7,727 nt of DNA from Candidatus Hydrogenedentota bacterium (GTDB lineage Bacteria > Hydrogenedentota > Hydrogenedentia > Hydrogenedentiales > CAITNO01): the NCBI GenBank assembly GCA_903922535.1, contig CAIXUF010000893.1, forward strand, positions 1 to 7,727, given 5' to 3'. A program made the position numbers and the translations under genes. The notes below the pieces were generated by a model that was given only the letters and a program-made list of their open reading frames with translations, had not been told where the DNA came from and did not search any database. Shown piece after piece: positions 1 through 6,111 of the stretch. Within the stretch, counting starts at the first letter, position 1; each line of letters starts with the position of its first letter.

Positions 1-2
1 CG

Positions 3-527
3 CAACTGGAGGCCGGCAAGGGTCTGCTCGACGGCATGGTCATCTGGGGCGATGTCGCCTACGCAGCCAACATGTTCTTCTCGCCCGACTACTGGCGCAC
101 CTATTACCGGCCCACGGTCGAGACCATGATCAACCTCTGCCACGACCAGGGCCTGCCGGTCATCTACCACGGCTGCGGCAATGTGGCAGCCATCCTGCCC
201 GACTTCATCGAAATGGGGCTTGACGCCTACAACCCGCTTGAGGCGAAGGCGGGACTCGACGTGGTAAAGCTGCGCCGCCAGTACGGCCACAAGATCGCCT
301 TCTGCGGCAACAGCAACATGCAGGTGTGGGAGGACGGCACCCCGGACAAGGTGCGCATGGAGGTGCTGCGCAAACTGAACGCGGCCAAAGGCGGCGGGCT
401 CATTTTCCAGTCCGATCATTCGGTGAGCAGCGGTGTGTCGGGCAAGACATACGACTACATCGTAAAACTGGTGCGTGAATACGGCAACTATCCGCTGGAT
501 CTGGGCGAGTACGACGAGGAGATCTAA
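3..527 (+). CDS. URO-D superfamily protein (uroporphyrinogen decarboxylase-like / corrinoid methyltransferase-like), 5' partial
   Basis: The frame is open to the left edge, so only the C-terminal 174 residues are present; the first in-frame ATG, at 36, is internal. Seen: an HGCGN motif at 168-182, then FCGNSN at about 300-317, and near the C-terminus a GGG-LIFQSDHSV segment followed by a Tyr-rich helix. This is the layout of the URO-D (beta/alpha)8 barrel. In the related methyltransferases MtaA and MtbA, the His-X-Cys motif and a later Cys bind zinc, which activates a thiol such as coenzyme M to accept methyl from a corrinoid protein. Here the first pair is kept, but the late Cys position appears to hold Ser/Asp/His. 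The protein resembles the many URO-D paralogues of PVC-type bacteria, whose substrates are mostly unknown, more than haem-pathway HemE. Family assignment is firm; function is open. The stop is TAA at 525-527. Confidence 0.88.
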   Translation, partial: QLEAGKGLLDGMVIWGDVAYAANMFFSPDYWRTYYRPTVETMINLCHDQGLPVIYHGCGNVAAILPDFIEMGLDAYNPLEAKAGLDVVKLRRQYGHKIAFCGNSNMQVWEDGTPDKVRMEVLRKLNAAKGGGLIFQSDHSVSSGVSGKTYDYIVKLVREYGNYPLDLGEYDEEI

Positions 528-631
528 GCAAGTGGGTATTGATGGCATCCGCTGCTCCTGCCATTGTCCTCATCTTACTGTTTCCACCCATACTGGTTGG
601 CGGCTCAGGTCAAAACAGGGGGCGCTGGACC

Positions 632-854
632 ATAATAAAGTCGGGTTTCGCCCCCATGGAGTTACTGGCGGTGATTGCCATCACCGGCATGCTAACGTTG
701 GTTTGTGACGTCGGTTCTTCTGCCCGCACCGGCCCGATCGCGGGAAACCGGCCGGCATACAGGCTGCCGGGACAATTTGAAACATGGACTGAGCGATTGG
801 GCGCCGGAACGGTGCGTCGAAAGTCGGCGCAAAAGCGGGCGAATCCGCCGGTGA
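632..854 (+). pseudogene. Frameshifted relic of a type IV pilin-like (prepilin N-methylation, DUF1559-type) gene
   Basis: Frame 2 at about 638-703 reads SGFAPMELLAVIAITGM, a worn version of the class III prepilin signal (usually GFTLIELLVVIAIIAIL). The cleavage Gly, the +1 Phe and the +5 Glu are all kept. The continuation expected in this family (LLPALARAREKARR..C..NL) is found in frame 3 instead: VLLPAPARSRETGR at 714-755, then HTGCRDNLKHG at 756-788. Frame 3 has a TAA at 693-695, just before this block, and a TGA at 852-854. The two halves therefore cannot be one protein without a frame change between about 690 and 714. No start codon lies next to the signal: an ATA stands at 632 where an ATG would be expected, about 9 bases after AGGGGG. 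The left border is set at that ATA and the right border at the frame 3 stop. No pilin C-terminal domain is recognisable beyond. Such proteins form pseudopilin or surface structures in PVC-type bacteria. Confidence 0.72.
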
Positions 855-907
855 ACATGGACTACCCCTGCCGTTGTCGGGTGACGAAGTCTCGCGGCAT
901 TTTTGTC

Positions 908-936
908 TTGACAGTTCCTGCCGTTGCATATATAAT
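908..936 (+). promoter_or_regulatory. Perfect-consensus sigma70 promoter upstream of the B12 radical SAM gene
   Basis: TTGACA at 908-913 and TATAAT at 931-936 are separated by exactly 17 bases, so both hexamers and the spacer match the housekeeping sigma consensus. Transcription should start near 943-945, which gives the gene at 1079 a leader of about 135 bases. No other intact gene lies between. Inference: strong basal transcription, likely held down by a regulator acting on the repeats or palindrome just downstream. Confidence 0.75.
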
Positions 937-1010
937 GCATGCGGTTGAGGACACCTTTGCATTAGGCATGGTTGACATCACGTTTGCATTGTGCGCGGTT
1001 GAGGGCGCAT
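937..1010 (+). repeat. 27-bp imperfect tandem repeat in the leader (about 2.7 units)
   Basis: GGTTGA recurs at 943-948, 970-975 and 997-1002, each exactly 27 bases apart. TTTGCATT recurs at 956-963 and 983-990 with the same 27-base period. Each unit starts GCATG-like or GCGCGG-like and carries GGTTGA and then TTTGCATT; the third unit breaks off after GGTTGAGG. The array begins directly after the -10 box and covers the predicted transcription start, so it could be a set of protein-binding sites or a structured leader. No coding function is seen. Confidence 0.65.
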
Positions 1011-1023
1011 GTTAAACATGCGC
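1005..1023. promoter_or_regulatory. 19-bp perfect palindrome, candidate operator or leader stem-loop
   Basis: GCGCATGTT, a single central A, then AACATGCGC: a perfect 9-bp inverted repeat. As DNA it has the size and symmetry of a dimeric repressor operator. As RNA it could fold with a 7-bp stem (GCGCATG/CATGCGC) and a TTAAA loop. It overlaps the end of the 27-bp repeats and lies about 40 bases before the ribosome binding site at 1066. No T-run follows, so it is not a standard terminator. Confidence 0.55.
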
Positions 1024-1063
1024 GATTCAGTTCACATGTGTAATATGTAACGTTTTTCGGGCG

Positions 1064-1081
1064 AAAGGAGGGAGTTCTGTG
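1064..1081 (+). promoter_or_regulatory. Ribosome binding site fixing a GTG start
   Basis: AAAGGAGG at 1064-1071 is a near-perfect Shine-Dalgarno sequence, placed 7 bases before the GTG at 1079-1081. It decides the start of the radical SAM gene: the next in-frame ATG, at 1109, has no comparable site. Confidence 0.8.
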
Positions 1082-2407
1082 ATTCTGTATATCCATCCCA
1101 AGACAAACATGACTCTCAAGCAAATCATCCCCATGTCGATGCCCGCAATTGCGAACCGATTGCGGGAGCGCTGGGAGTTGCTGGCCCGGTTTTACGATGA
1201 ATGGACCGTCGATGAGGTGCGCCGGGCATCACTGGTCATCATGGATATCCACTGGTATCTTTCCATCATTTCAGCCCAAGAGCTTTCCTGCAAGCTCAAG
1301 GCCATCAACCCCAAGATCAAGATCGCGGCGGGAGGCGCTTCAGCCACGGTGTTCGCGCGACAGATCCTGCGCGATTCCAGCATCGATTACATCATTCGCG
1401 GCGACGGGGAAATTCCCATGGTAAAGCTCGCCGAAGCGATTTTGGACGGAAACACAGAGACTCCCGATATTGAACAGGTGCCCAACCTCAAGACGCGCGA
1501 TTTTGAATCCAAGACCTGGTACCACCTCACTGAAGACGACATTAACGCCAACAACTATCGCGACATCTCCTGGTTTCCCTCGCTCCAACGCGGCTGCGAG
1601 CGCCTCCACAGGTGGTCGCGGGGGCGCATATACCCCGTGCACCCCATCCTGCTGGTGTCCCGGGGGTGTCCCGTCCCCTGCCGCTTCTGCCTGGGCTCCA
1701 TCCAACGGCAGCGCTCTGTGTTCCGCCGCGGTTGGGTGTCGCGCGCGCCAGAAAAGGTCCGAGACGACCTCATCGCGTACAGCGCCGACCCCAAGGTGCG
1801 TTTTGTCAGCGTCTACCAGGACTTCTTTGCCTGTTCGCCGCCTTCATACGCGGAGACGGTGCTGAACCGGCCTTACGACCTTAATATATACATGGAGTTC
1901 ATCAAGGTACCCACACAGTACCAGATGAATCTGCTGGCGCAGTCATTTCAAGGCGGGGACCTCCGTTTCACGCTCGGCGAAATGCATGCGACCAGCGCAG
2001 CCGTCTCCGACTTGGATGACCTCATCGCCCGAATCAAACAGGTGCAGGAGAGCGGGCAATTTCAACTGCGAATATCGTATGTGGGGCACTTTGTCAAAAC
2101 CGACACCGTCTATGCCGATGCATTTCGGCGCATCGTGCGGGAAACGCAGGTGCCCATGGACCGGATGGATTACTGGTGGTACGATGTCAGTCCCGAACCC
2201 GACGAGCAGGGATTTTCGACGGAGGAGGGATACGCGGAGGCCTGTGGGGACCCCAACCCCTACCGCCTGTACAATATCATGTTCCGGTGCACCGTGCTCG
2301 GATATCGCTTCTTTCCAAAACTGACGCTCACCCTGCTGAGCACGTTTACGCACACGAACGGATGGCTGCCCACCCGCCTCCTGCCATTCAGGCGGGGCGC
2401 GCGTTAG
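1079..2407 (+). CDS. B12-binding-domain radical SAM protein of unknown substrate
   Basis: A 442-residue protein starting at GTG behind a strong AAAGGAGG site. Residues 1-135 look like the cobalamin-binding Rossmann fold found before many radical SAM domains: VIMDIHWYLS near 53-62, IAAGGASATVFA near 82-93 and DYIIRGDGEIP near 103-113. The DxHxxG cobalt-ligand motif is not present in canonical form, as is usual in this class. The radical SAM cluster motif is RGCPVPCRFC, with Cys197, Cys201 and Cys204 (CX3CX2C) holding the 4Fe-4S cluster. VYQDFF at 245-250 fits the second strand of the SAM barrel. The C-terminal part (about 300-442) matches nothing I recognise. Known relatives include methylases of unactivated carbons, BchE-type cyclases and hopanoid methylases such as HpnP, but I cannot match this one to any. 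It has its own promoter and a long leader, and converges on the glycosyltransferase gene. Confidence 0.9.
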   Translation: MILYIHPKTNMTLKQIIPMSMPAIANRLRERWELLARFYDEWTVDEVRRASLVIMDIHWYLSIISAQELSCKLKAINPKIKIAAGGASATVFARQILRDSSIDYIIRGDGEIPMVKLAEAILDGNTETPDIEQVPNLKTRDFESKTWYHLTEDDINANNYRDISWFPSLQRGCERLHRWSRGRIYPVHPILLVSRGCPVPCRFCLGSIQRQRSVFRRGWVSRAPEKVRDDLIAYSADPKVRFVSVYQDFFACSPPSYAETVLNRPYDLNIYMEFIKVPTQYQMNLLAQSFQGGDLRFTLGEMHATSAAVSDLDDLIARIKQVQESGQFQLRISYVGHFVKTDTVYADAFRRIVRETQVPMDRMDYWWYDVSPEPDEQGFSTEEGYAEACGDPNPYRLYNIMFRCTVLGYRFFPKLTLTLLSTFTHTNGWLPTRLLPFRRGAR

Positions 2408-2420
2408 GCCTGGCACGCGC

Positions 2421-4559
2421 TCACTTTGCCGCTCCGGCGGTTTTGCCGGCCGCCGGTGTTTCGGCGCGCCGTTGAAACCAGTCCAGAAACTCTGGGGGCA
2501 CGTCCTTCTGCTTCAAGAAGTCGAAGCATGCCTGATACTTCCTCGCGGCAAGGAACTCTGCAAAAGGGCGCAGTTCCTGATTGGAATCGGGGTCTAACTT
2601 GCAGGCGTTCCGCAGGCATTCCAGCGCGGCGACCTCGTCATTGTCAACAATCAGTGCCGTCACCGCGAGATTCCGGTATGCCAGCGCGTACTCCGGGTCG
2701 TGGCGCAATGCCTCGCGAAACCAATCCTGCGCGGTGAGGAAGTCGCGCCGGCCCAGGGCCTGATAGGCCTTCAACAGGGCGCGGACGGACAGAGTCGCGG
2801 GCTCGACACCGGATTTCTTGACAAGCGCAAGTTGGAGTCTGCCGTACATCAACCGGGTGCCAGGATCCGCCTCGAACAGCCACCGAAAGGCCTCCAGCGC
2901 CGCGCGGGGATTTCGCCCCTCGGTCAATTCCAGAGCCAGATCGGCAAATGCGTTTGAGATTTCGTCCTTGTCCCCACCGTCCCGGCCGGCCCATTGGATC
3001 GGCTCCGTTCCCGCCCGCGTGACCCGATAGACCAGCACGTGCTCAATTCCGCGGAACTCGGTCCGCGTGAACGCCAAGCCCAGCCCCTTTAGCGCGTCCT
3101 CAAATTCGGGGTCGGGCCCCGAGTCAAAATAGGGTTTCAGCACGACCGCCCACACAACCAGATCCTTGTCCGTGCCGGACTGGCGGCACTGTTCGAGGAA
3201 GAAGCCCGCCTGGCTTGCCAGGGTCTGGGCGGACTCGGCGGAGGCGATGGCCATCTCCGACGGGCCCAGGCTGTATCTGAAGACGTCACGCCAAATGCTG
3301 ACCTTCACGAGAACAAGGTCTTTGGGGTTGGCCTGCGCGCGCACCTGTGCCGCCGCCGACTGCCAGTCGGTCCGCTGCGGACCGGGCTGCAATGCAAGCC
3401 ATTGAAACCCGATCAGGCCGGCCATCGCGGCGGCGGCGCCCACCGCCATCCAGGTCTTTTGCGCGGATTGAACCGCGCCGCCGATGATCAGGTACAGGGC
3501 CAGGCTGCTGTGCAGTGTGTAGCGCGGAAATATGCACGGACGCCAGACCAGCGACGCGCAATAGAGAACAGCCGCGGGCAAAAGCAGCCACGCCGCCAGG
3601 AACATGAAGATCTGAAACGCATTGCGGTCCCGGTTGCGGCGCTTCCAACAGGTCCATCCGACCCACATGCATGAACCGAGGAGTGCCGCCGCGAGCGCCC
3701 AGTCAAACAGGTTGCGCATGGGATTGGCGGTCCAGTAGTCCGACAGCCGCAGTTGGTAGGCGAAACTTACCACGTCGTCAAAGAAGAGATCGCTCAGGAA
3801 TTCTCCGGGCTGCGGCACCTTCAGCCAGGACGAGGTGGTCTGCGGGGACCAGAACCGGACCTGGCTCAAATACAGAACCGATGGAACCGCCACCAGGCAG
3901 GTGAGCCCCATCCAGGCGGCGGTGCGTTTCACGGGAAGCGGGCAAAAGACAATGATGTAGGCCGCCTCCACCCCTATCATCAGCGACGCAAAGGGGTGCG
4001 TCCACAGGAGCAACAGATTTCCCAGCAGGTGCGCCGCCCACCATCGTTTTTCCCAGGATCTCACCAGGCGCATGAATGTCCAGGAGGAGAAGAGCGCCAG
4101 CAGCGTCATGAGCACGTACATGCGGATGCCCTGCGCGTGATGGATGTGGATGGGCGAAACGGCCAGGCACAACGCGGCCATGAGGCCCGCGCGTTTCCCG
4201 AACAGGTCGCGTCCAAACACGTACAGCAGGGGAACGCCCGCAAGGCCGAGCAGAATCGACAACAGCCGGAGACTGTAAACGGATGCGCCCACATGGTGCC
4301 ACCACAGGTACTCGAGGGTGTAATAGAGAGGAAGCGTGGCCGGATCCAGGGTGCGGTTCAGCATCAGGAACTTCCAGAGGGACGGCGCACCCAGATGCGT
4401 CAAACTGGTGAATTCATCCCACCACGCCGATTCCGCCCCGAGCCGGTGGAGGCGCATGAACAACCCCAGCGCCACAATTGCGGCAAGACATGCCGCCGTC
4501 AGGATTGGGCTCAGATCCTGGCGGTATTCCAGGCGTTCTTTTGGGGGATGCTCCAACAT
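2421..4559 (-). CDS. GT39/ArnT-like membrane glycosyltransferase with C-terminal TPR region
   Basis: A polytopic membrane protein of 712 residues from the preferred ATG at 4559; the frame extends to an ATG at 4670 (749 residues). I prefer 4559 because a promoter-like pair at 4586-4615 falls inside the extension and the first hydrophobic segment begins about 15 residues after this start. No start has a clear ribosome site. In 712-residue numbering: a first transmembrane helix near 17-34, then SAWWDE with Asp48-Glu49 in the first outer loop, the usual catalytic acid site of GT-C enzymes. IHHAQGIRMY at about 138-147 and FPRY at about 344-347 are also typical of GT39/PMT-like proteins. About 8-10 hydrophobic helices end near residue 388. 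A soluble region follows, with TPR-like helices at about 600-670 (for example FREALRHDPEYALAYRNLA). Family members move a sugar from polyprenyl phosphate to lipid, glycan or protein; donor and acceptor here are unknown. The TPR tail may bind a partner. Confidence 0.85.
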   Translation of the reverse strand: MLEHPPKERLEYRQDLSPILTAACLAAIVALGLFMRLHRLGAESAWWDEFTSLTHLGAPSLWKFLMLNRTLDPATLPLYYTLEYLWWHHVGASVYSLRLLSILLGLAGVPLLYVFGRDLFGKRAGLMAALCLAVSPIHIHHAQGIRMYVLMTLLALFSSWTFMRLVRSWEKRWWAAHLLGNLLLLWTHPFASLMIGVEAAYIIVFCPLPVKRTAAWMGLTCLVAVPSVLYLSQVRFWSPQTTSSWLKVPQPGEFLSDLFFDDVVSFAYQLRLSDYWTANPMRNLFDWALAAALLGSCMWVGWTCWKRRNRDRNAFQIFMFLAAWLLLPAAVLYCASLVWRPCIFPRYTLHSSLALYLIIGGAVQSAQKTWMAVGAAAAMAGLIGFQWLALQPGPQRTDWQSAAAQVRAQANPKDLVLVKVSIWRDVFRYSLGPSEMAIASAESAQTLASQAGFFLEQCRQSGTDKDLVVWAVVLKPYFDSGPDPEFEDALKGLGLAFTRTEFRGIEHVLVYRVTRAGTEPIQWAGRDGGDKDEISNAFADLALELTEGRNPRAALEAFRWLFEADPGTRLMYGRLQLALVKKSGVEPATLSVRALLKAYQALGRRDFLTAQDWFREALRHDPEYALAYRNLAVTALIVDNDEVAALECLRNACKLDPDSNQELRPFAEFLAARKYQACFDFLKQKDVPPEFLDWFQRRAETPAAGKTAGAAK
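2434..2456. terminator. Possible hairpin terminator for the + strand gene, inside the 3' end of the convergent gene
   Basis: CCGGCGG at 2434-2440 and CCGCCGG at 2450-2456 form a 7-bp all-GC inverted repeat with a 9-base loop. It begins 27 bases after the radical SAM stop and is followed only by TGTTT, a poor T-run. It lies within the Ala/Gly-rich tail codons of the convergent gene, so it may reflect codon composition alone. Confidence 0.28.
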
Positions 4560-4585
4560 CGCACCGTCTTTCGAAGGGTGCCGCG

Positions 4586-4615
4586 ATTGTAAGGGGGCCA
4601 TGCCCGTCATTGCAA
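4586..4615 (-). promoter_or_regulatory. Probable sigma70-like promoter for the GT39-TPR gene
   Basis: On the minus strand, TTGCAA (+ strand 4610-4615) and TACAAT (+ strand 4586-4591) stand 18 bases apart. The -10 box matches 5 of 6 consensus bases and the -35 box 4 of 6. Transcription would start near 4578, about 20 bases before the ATG at 4559, which supports that start over the one at 4670. Confidence 0.42.
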
Positions 4616-4762
4616 GCGCAACAGGACTGACTTTGCGCCAAAGATGGAGACAATGGTAACATTCGAGCATGAGGATTCATGTTTTATTTGCGTGGTCACA
4701 GGGGGGGCATTCGAAGATCCCATCAGCCGGGGCTCTTGCCGCCACGGCAGGAACAAGTGGCC

Positions 4763-5701
4763 ATGAGTGTTATGCCGGATGACCAAGAGTTCAATGCGCC
4801 CAATCTGCGATGTCCGGCATGCCATGGGCCTTTGCATCCCGCCAAAGGCCCGGTGAGGTGCAACGACTGCGGCCGTATCTGGGTTGAAAAGGAAGGAATT
4901 CGCGATTTCGCATTTCCTTCAATGGATCCCGAAAAGGCGTTTCCCGTCGAGGCGCATGCAGAAGTGCTTGCGCACGAGGAAGCGCTCCATTACTATTCCT
5001 GGTACCGCGCATCCCTGCTTGAACAGATCATTCTAAGCCTCTTTTCCCGGCGGGACCCACTGCACGTGCTTGATGCCGGATGCGGCACCGGTTTCATCGC
5101 GGAATGGCTGAAGAAGCGCCTGCCTGACAGCCGGGTCACATTGGTCGATGCCGCCCCCCAGCCACTGCAGTACGCGAAGAGGCGCAACGTTGGGCCGTGT
5201 TATCTCGCTGCGGACGAAAACCTCCCGTTTCCGGACGAAGAATTTGATCTGATCCTGTCCCTGGATGTCTACGAGCACCTGGACCGGGATGACGCGGCCG
5301 TTAAGGAGGCATACCGCCTGCTCAAGCCGGGCGGGGTGCACATTGTGTTCGTCCCGGGCATGCGGGTGTTGTGGAACGTTGGAGACGAGATCCAGCTTCA
5401 TCGCCGCAGGTACGAACGGGGGCACCTGCGGCGGCTTATGGAAAAGGCCGGATTTGACGTCGTTCGTGTGTCCGCCACGCTGGCCACACCGCTCCCGCTG
5501 GCATTGGTGGCGCGCATAGGCCGGCAGCGTCTGCTGTCGAAGAAACACGCGCGCGACGTTGCTCTGTTGGACTTTCGGACTCCGCCGAGAATGCTCAACC
5601 AATGCATAAAATGGGCGCTTTTTCCGGAATTGTGGGTGTTGCGGCACTGGAATCTGCCTTGGGGGGTGGGTTTGGCGGCCATTGGCCGCAAGCCCAAATG
5701 A
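4763..5701 (+). CDS. Class I SAM-dependent methyltransferase with N-terminal zinc ribbon
   Basis: 312 residues from the ATG at 4763. The frame is open back to an ATG at 4679, but that 28-residue extension is basic and low in conservation-like features. A weak AGGA at 4749-4752 precedes the ATG at 4763. Residues 17-36 carry CPAC and CNDC pairs (Cys17, Cys20, Cys33, Cys36), a Trm112-like zinc ribbon often found before small-molecule methyltransferases. The Rossmann SAM site is HVLDAGCGTGFIA at about 101-113. An acidic second strand (TLVDAAPQ) and motif LSLDVYEHL at 166-173 follow, then LLKPGG at 186-191. GDEIQLHRRRY with a following LRRLMEKAGF is typical of methyltransferases in polysaccharide, glycolipid or quinone-like pathways. 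The enzyme should be cytosolic and its acceptor is unknown. It is divergent from the GT39-TPR gene, so the two may share control, but they do not form an operon. Confidence 0.88.
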   Translation: MSVMPDDQEFNAPNLRCPACHGPLHPAKGPVRCNDCGRIWVEKEGIRDFAFPSMDPEKAFPVEAHAEVLAHEEALHYYSWYRASLLEQIILSLFSRRDPLHVLDAGCGTGFIAEWLKKRLPDSRVTLVDAAPQPLQYAKRRNVGPCYLAADENLPFPDEEFDLILSLDVYEHLDRDDAAVKEAYRLLKPGGVHIVFVPGMRVLWNVGDEIQLHRRRYERGHLRRLMEKAGFDVVRVSATLATPLPLALVARIGRQRLLSKKHARDVALLDFRTPPRMLNQCIKWALFPELWVLRHWNLPWGVGLAAIGRKPK

Positions 5702-5716
5702 GCCCCCAGCCAATGC

Positions 5717-5747
5717 GGTGTGCCGGCGCGACATGTGCCGGCGCATG
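5717..5747. repeat. Direct repeat / long imperfect stem-loop after the methyltransferase gene
   Basis: GTGCCGGCGC occurs twice, at 5720-5729 and 5735-5744, with a 15-base period. Because GCCGGC is self-complementary, the two copies can also pair: GCCGGC at 5722-5727 with 5737-5742, extended on both sides by GC, AU and GU pairs to about 12 pairs with a small loop. It starts 16 bases after the stop codon. There is no T-run, so it would be a weak intrinsic terminator or an RNA-stabilising 3' structure. Confidence 0.45.
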
Positions 5748-5749
5748 CG

Positions 5750-5779
5750 TTGAAAGGTATTGGGGTGGGTGGGTATACT
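5750..5779 (+). promoter_or_regulatory. Probable sigma70 promoter upstream of the GT-C-like membrane protein
   Basis: TTGAAA at 5750-5755 and TATACT at 5774-5779 are spaced by 18 bases; each hexamer matches 5 of 6 consensus positions. Transcription would begin near 5786, leaving a leader of about 325 bases before the ATG at 6112. The G-rich spacer is unusual but within range. Confidence 0.5.
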
Positions 5780-6111
5780 TTTGCCCATGATAGTGCGTGT
5801 GACAAGGCAGGCGGGTTGCGCTCATGAACCCGGTGTCCGGGGGCGTGGTGATTTGCATAGGCGAAAAGCCCTGCTTTCTGCGTCTTCCATCACCGGTGGG
5901 GGGAGGTTCCGCGAATTGATCCGAGACGCGCATTCCAGATTCCATTGCACTCCCCTGCGTGCTGTGCTCGTTTCAGGAGACATGCGCCACCAGCGTCAGA
6001 TGGTAACGATCCCAAACGGCGTCAGGGAGAATGTTCCCAGGGCGATCTTCCATGCCGGTGTCGGAGCACATGCCGCCGGTTCGCGCCGCAATTCCATGGG
6101 CGGGATGACGA

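Larger units (their letters stand above)
5702..6111 (+). other. 410-base gap between methyltransferase and membrane protein; leader of the latter
   Basis: No convincing gene is seen in any frame. Open frames here, for example 5760-6119 on the + strand, give basic Arg/Ser/His-rich translations without recognisable motifs, as expected of non-coding GC-rich DNA. The left end holds the stem-loop at 5717-5747 and a promoter at 5750-5779. The remaining 330 or so bases would be the untranslated leader of the gene at 6112. They include a short palindromic spot (TCACCGGTG, about 5890) but no riboswitch I recognise. Confidence 0.5.

Noticed and set aside
937..1010. CRISPR-like array
   Set aside because: The period is only 27 bases with no spacer of constant length, the units are imperfect, and there are fewer than three copies.
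539..1015. A 158-residue open frame on the + strand as one intact gene
   Set aside because: It contains the prepilin signal, but the rest of the family signature is in another frame. Its downstream part runs through the perfect promoter and the tandem repeats, so it is a chance extension of a pseudogene.
1..2407. An operon joining the URO-D gene and the B12 radical SAM gene as a corrinoid methyl-transfer system
   Set aside because: They are separated by 551 bases containing a dead gene and an independent strong promoter, and no corrinoid protein gene is present.
3753..4592. A 279-residue + strand open frame opposite the glycosyltransferase gene
   Set aside because: Its translation is Gln/Arg/His/Gly-rich with no recognisable domain and is antisense to a gene with clear membrane and TPR features.
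5033..5788. A 251-residue minus-strand open frame
   Set aside because: It is antisense to the methyltransferase, whose zinc ribbon and SAM-binding motifs are unmistakable; no motif is seen in the minus-strand product.
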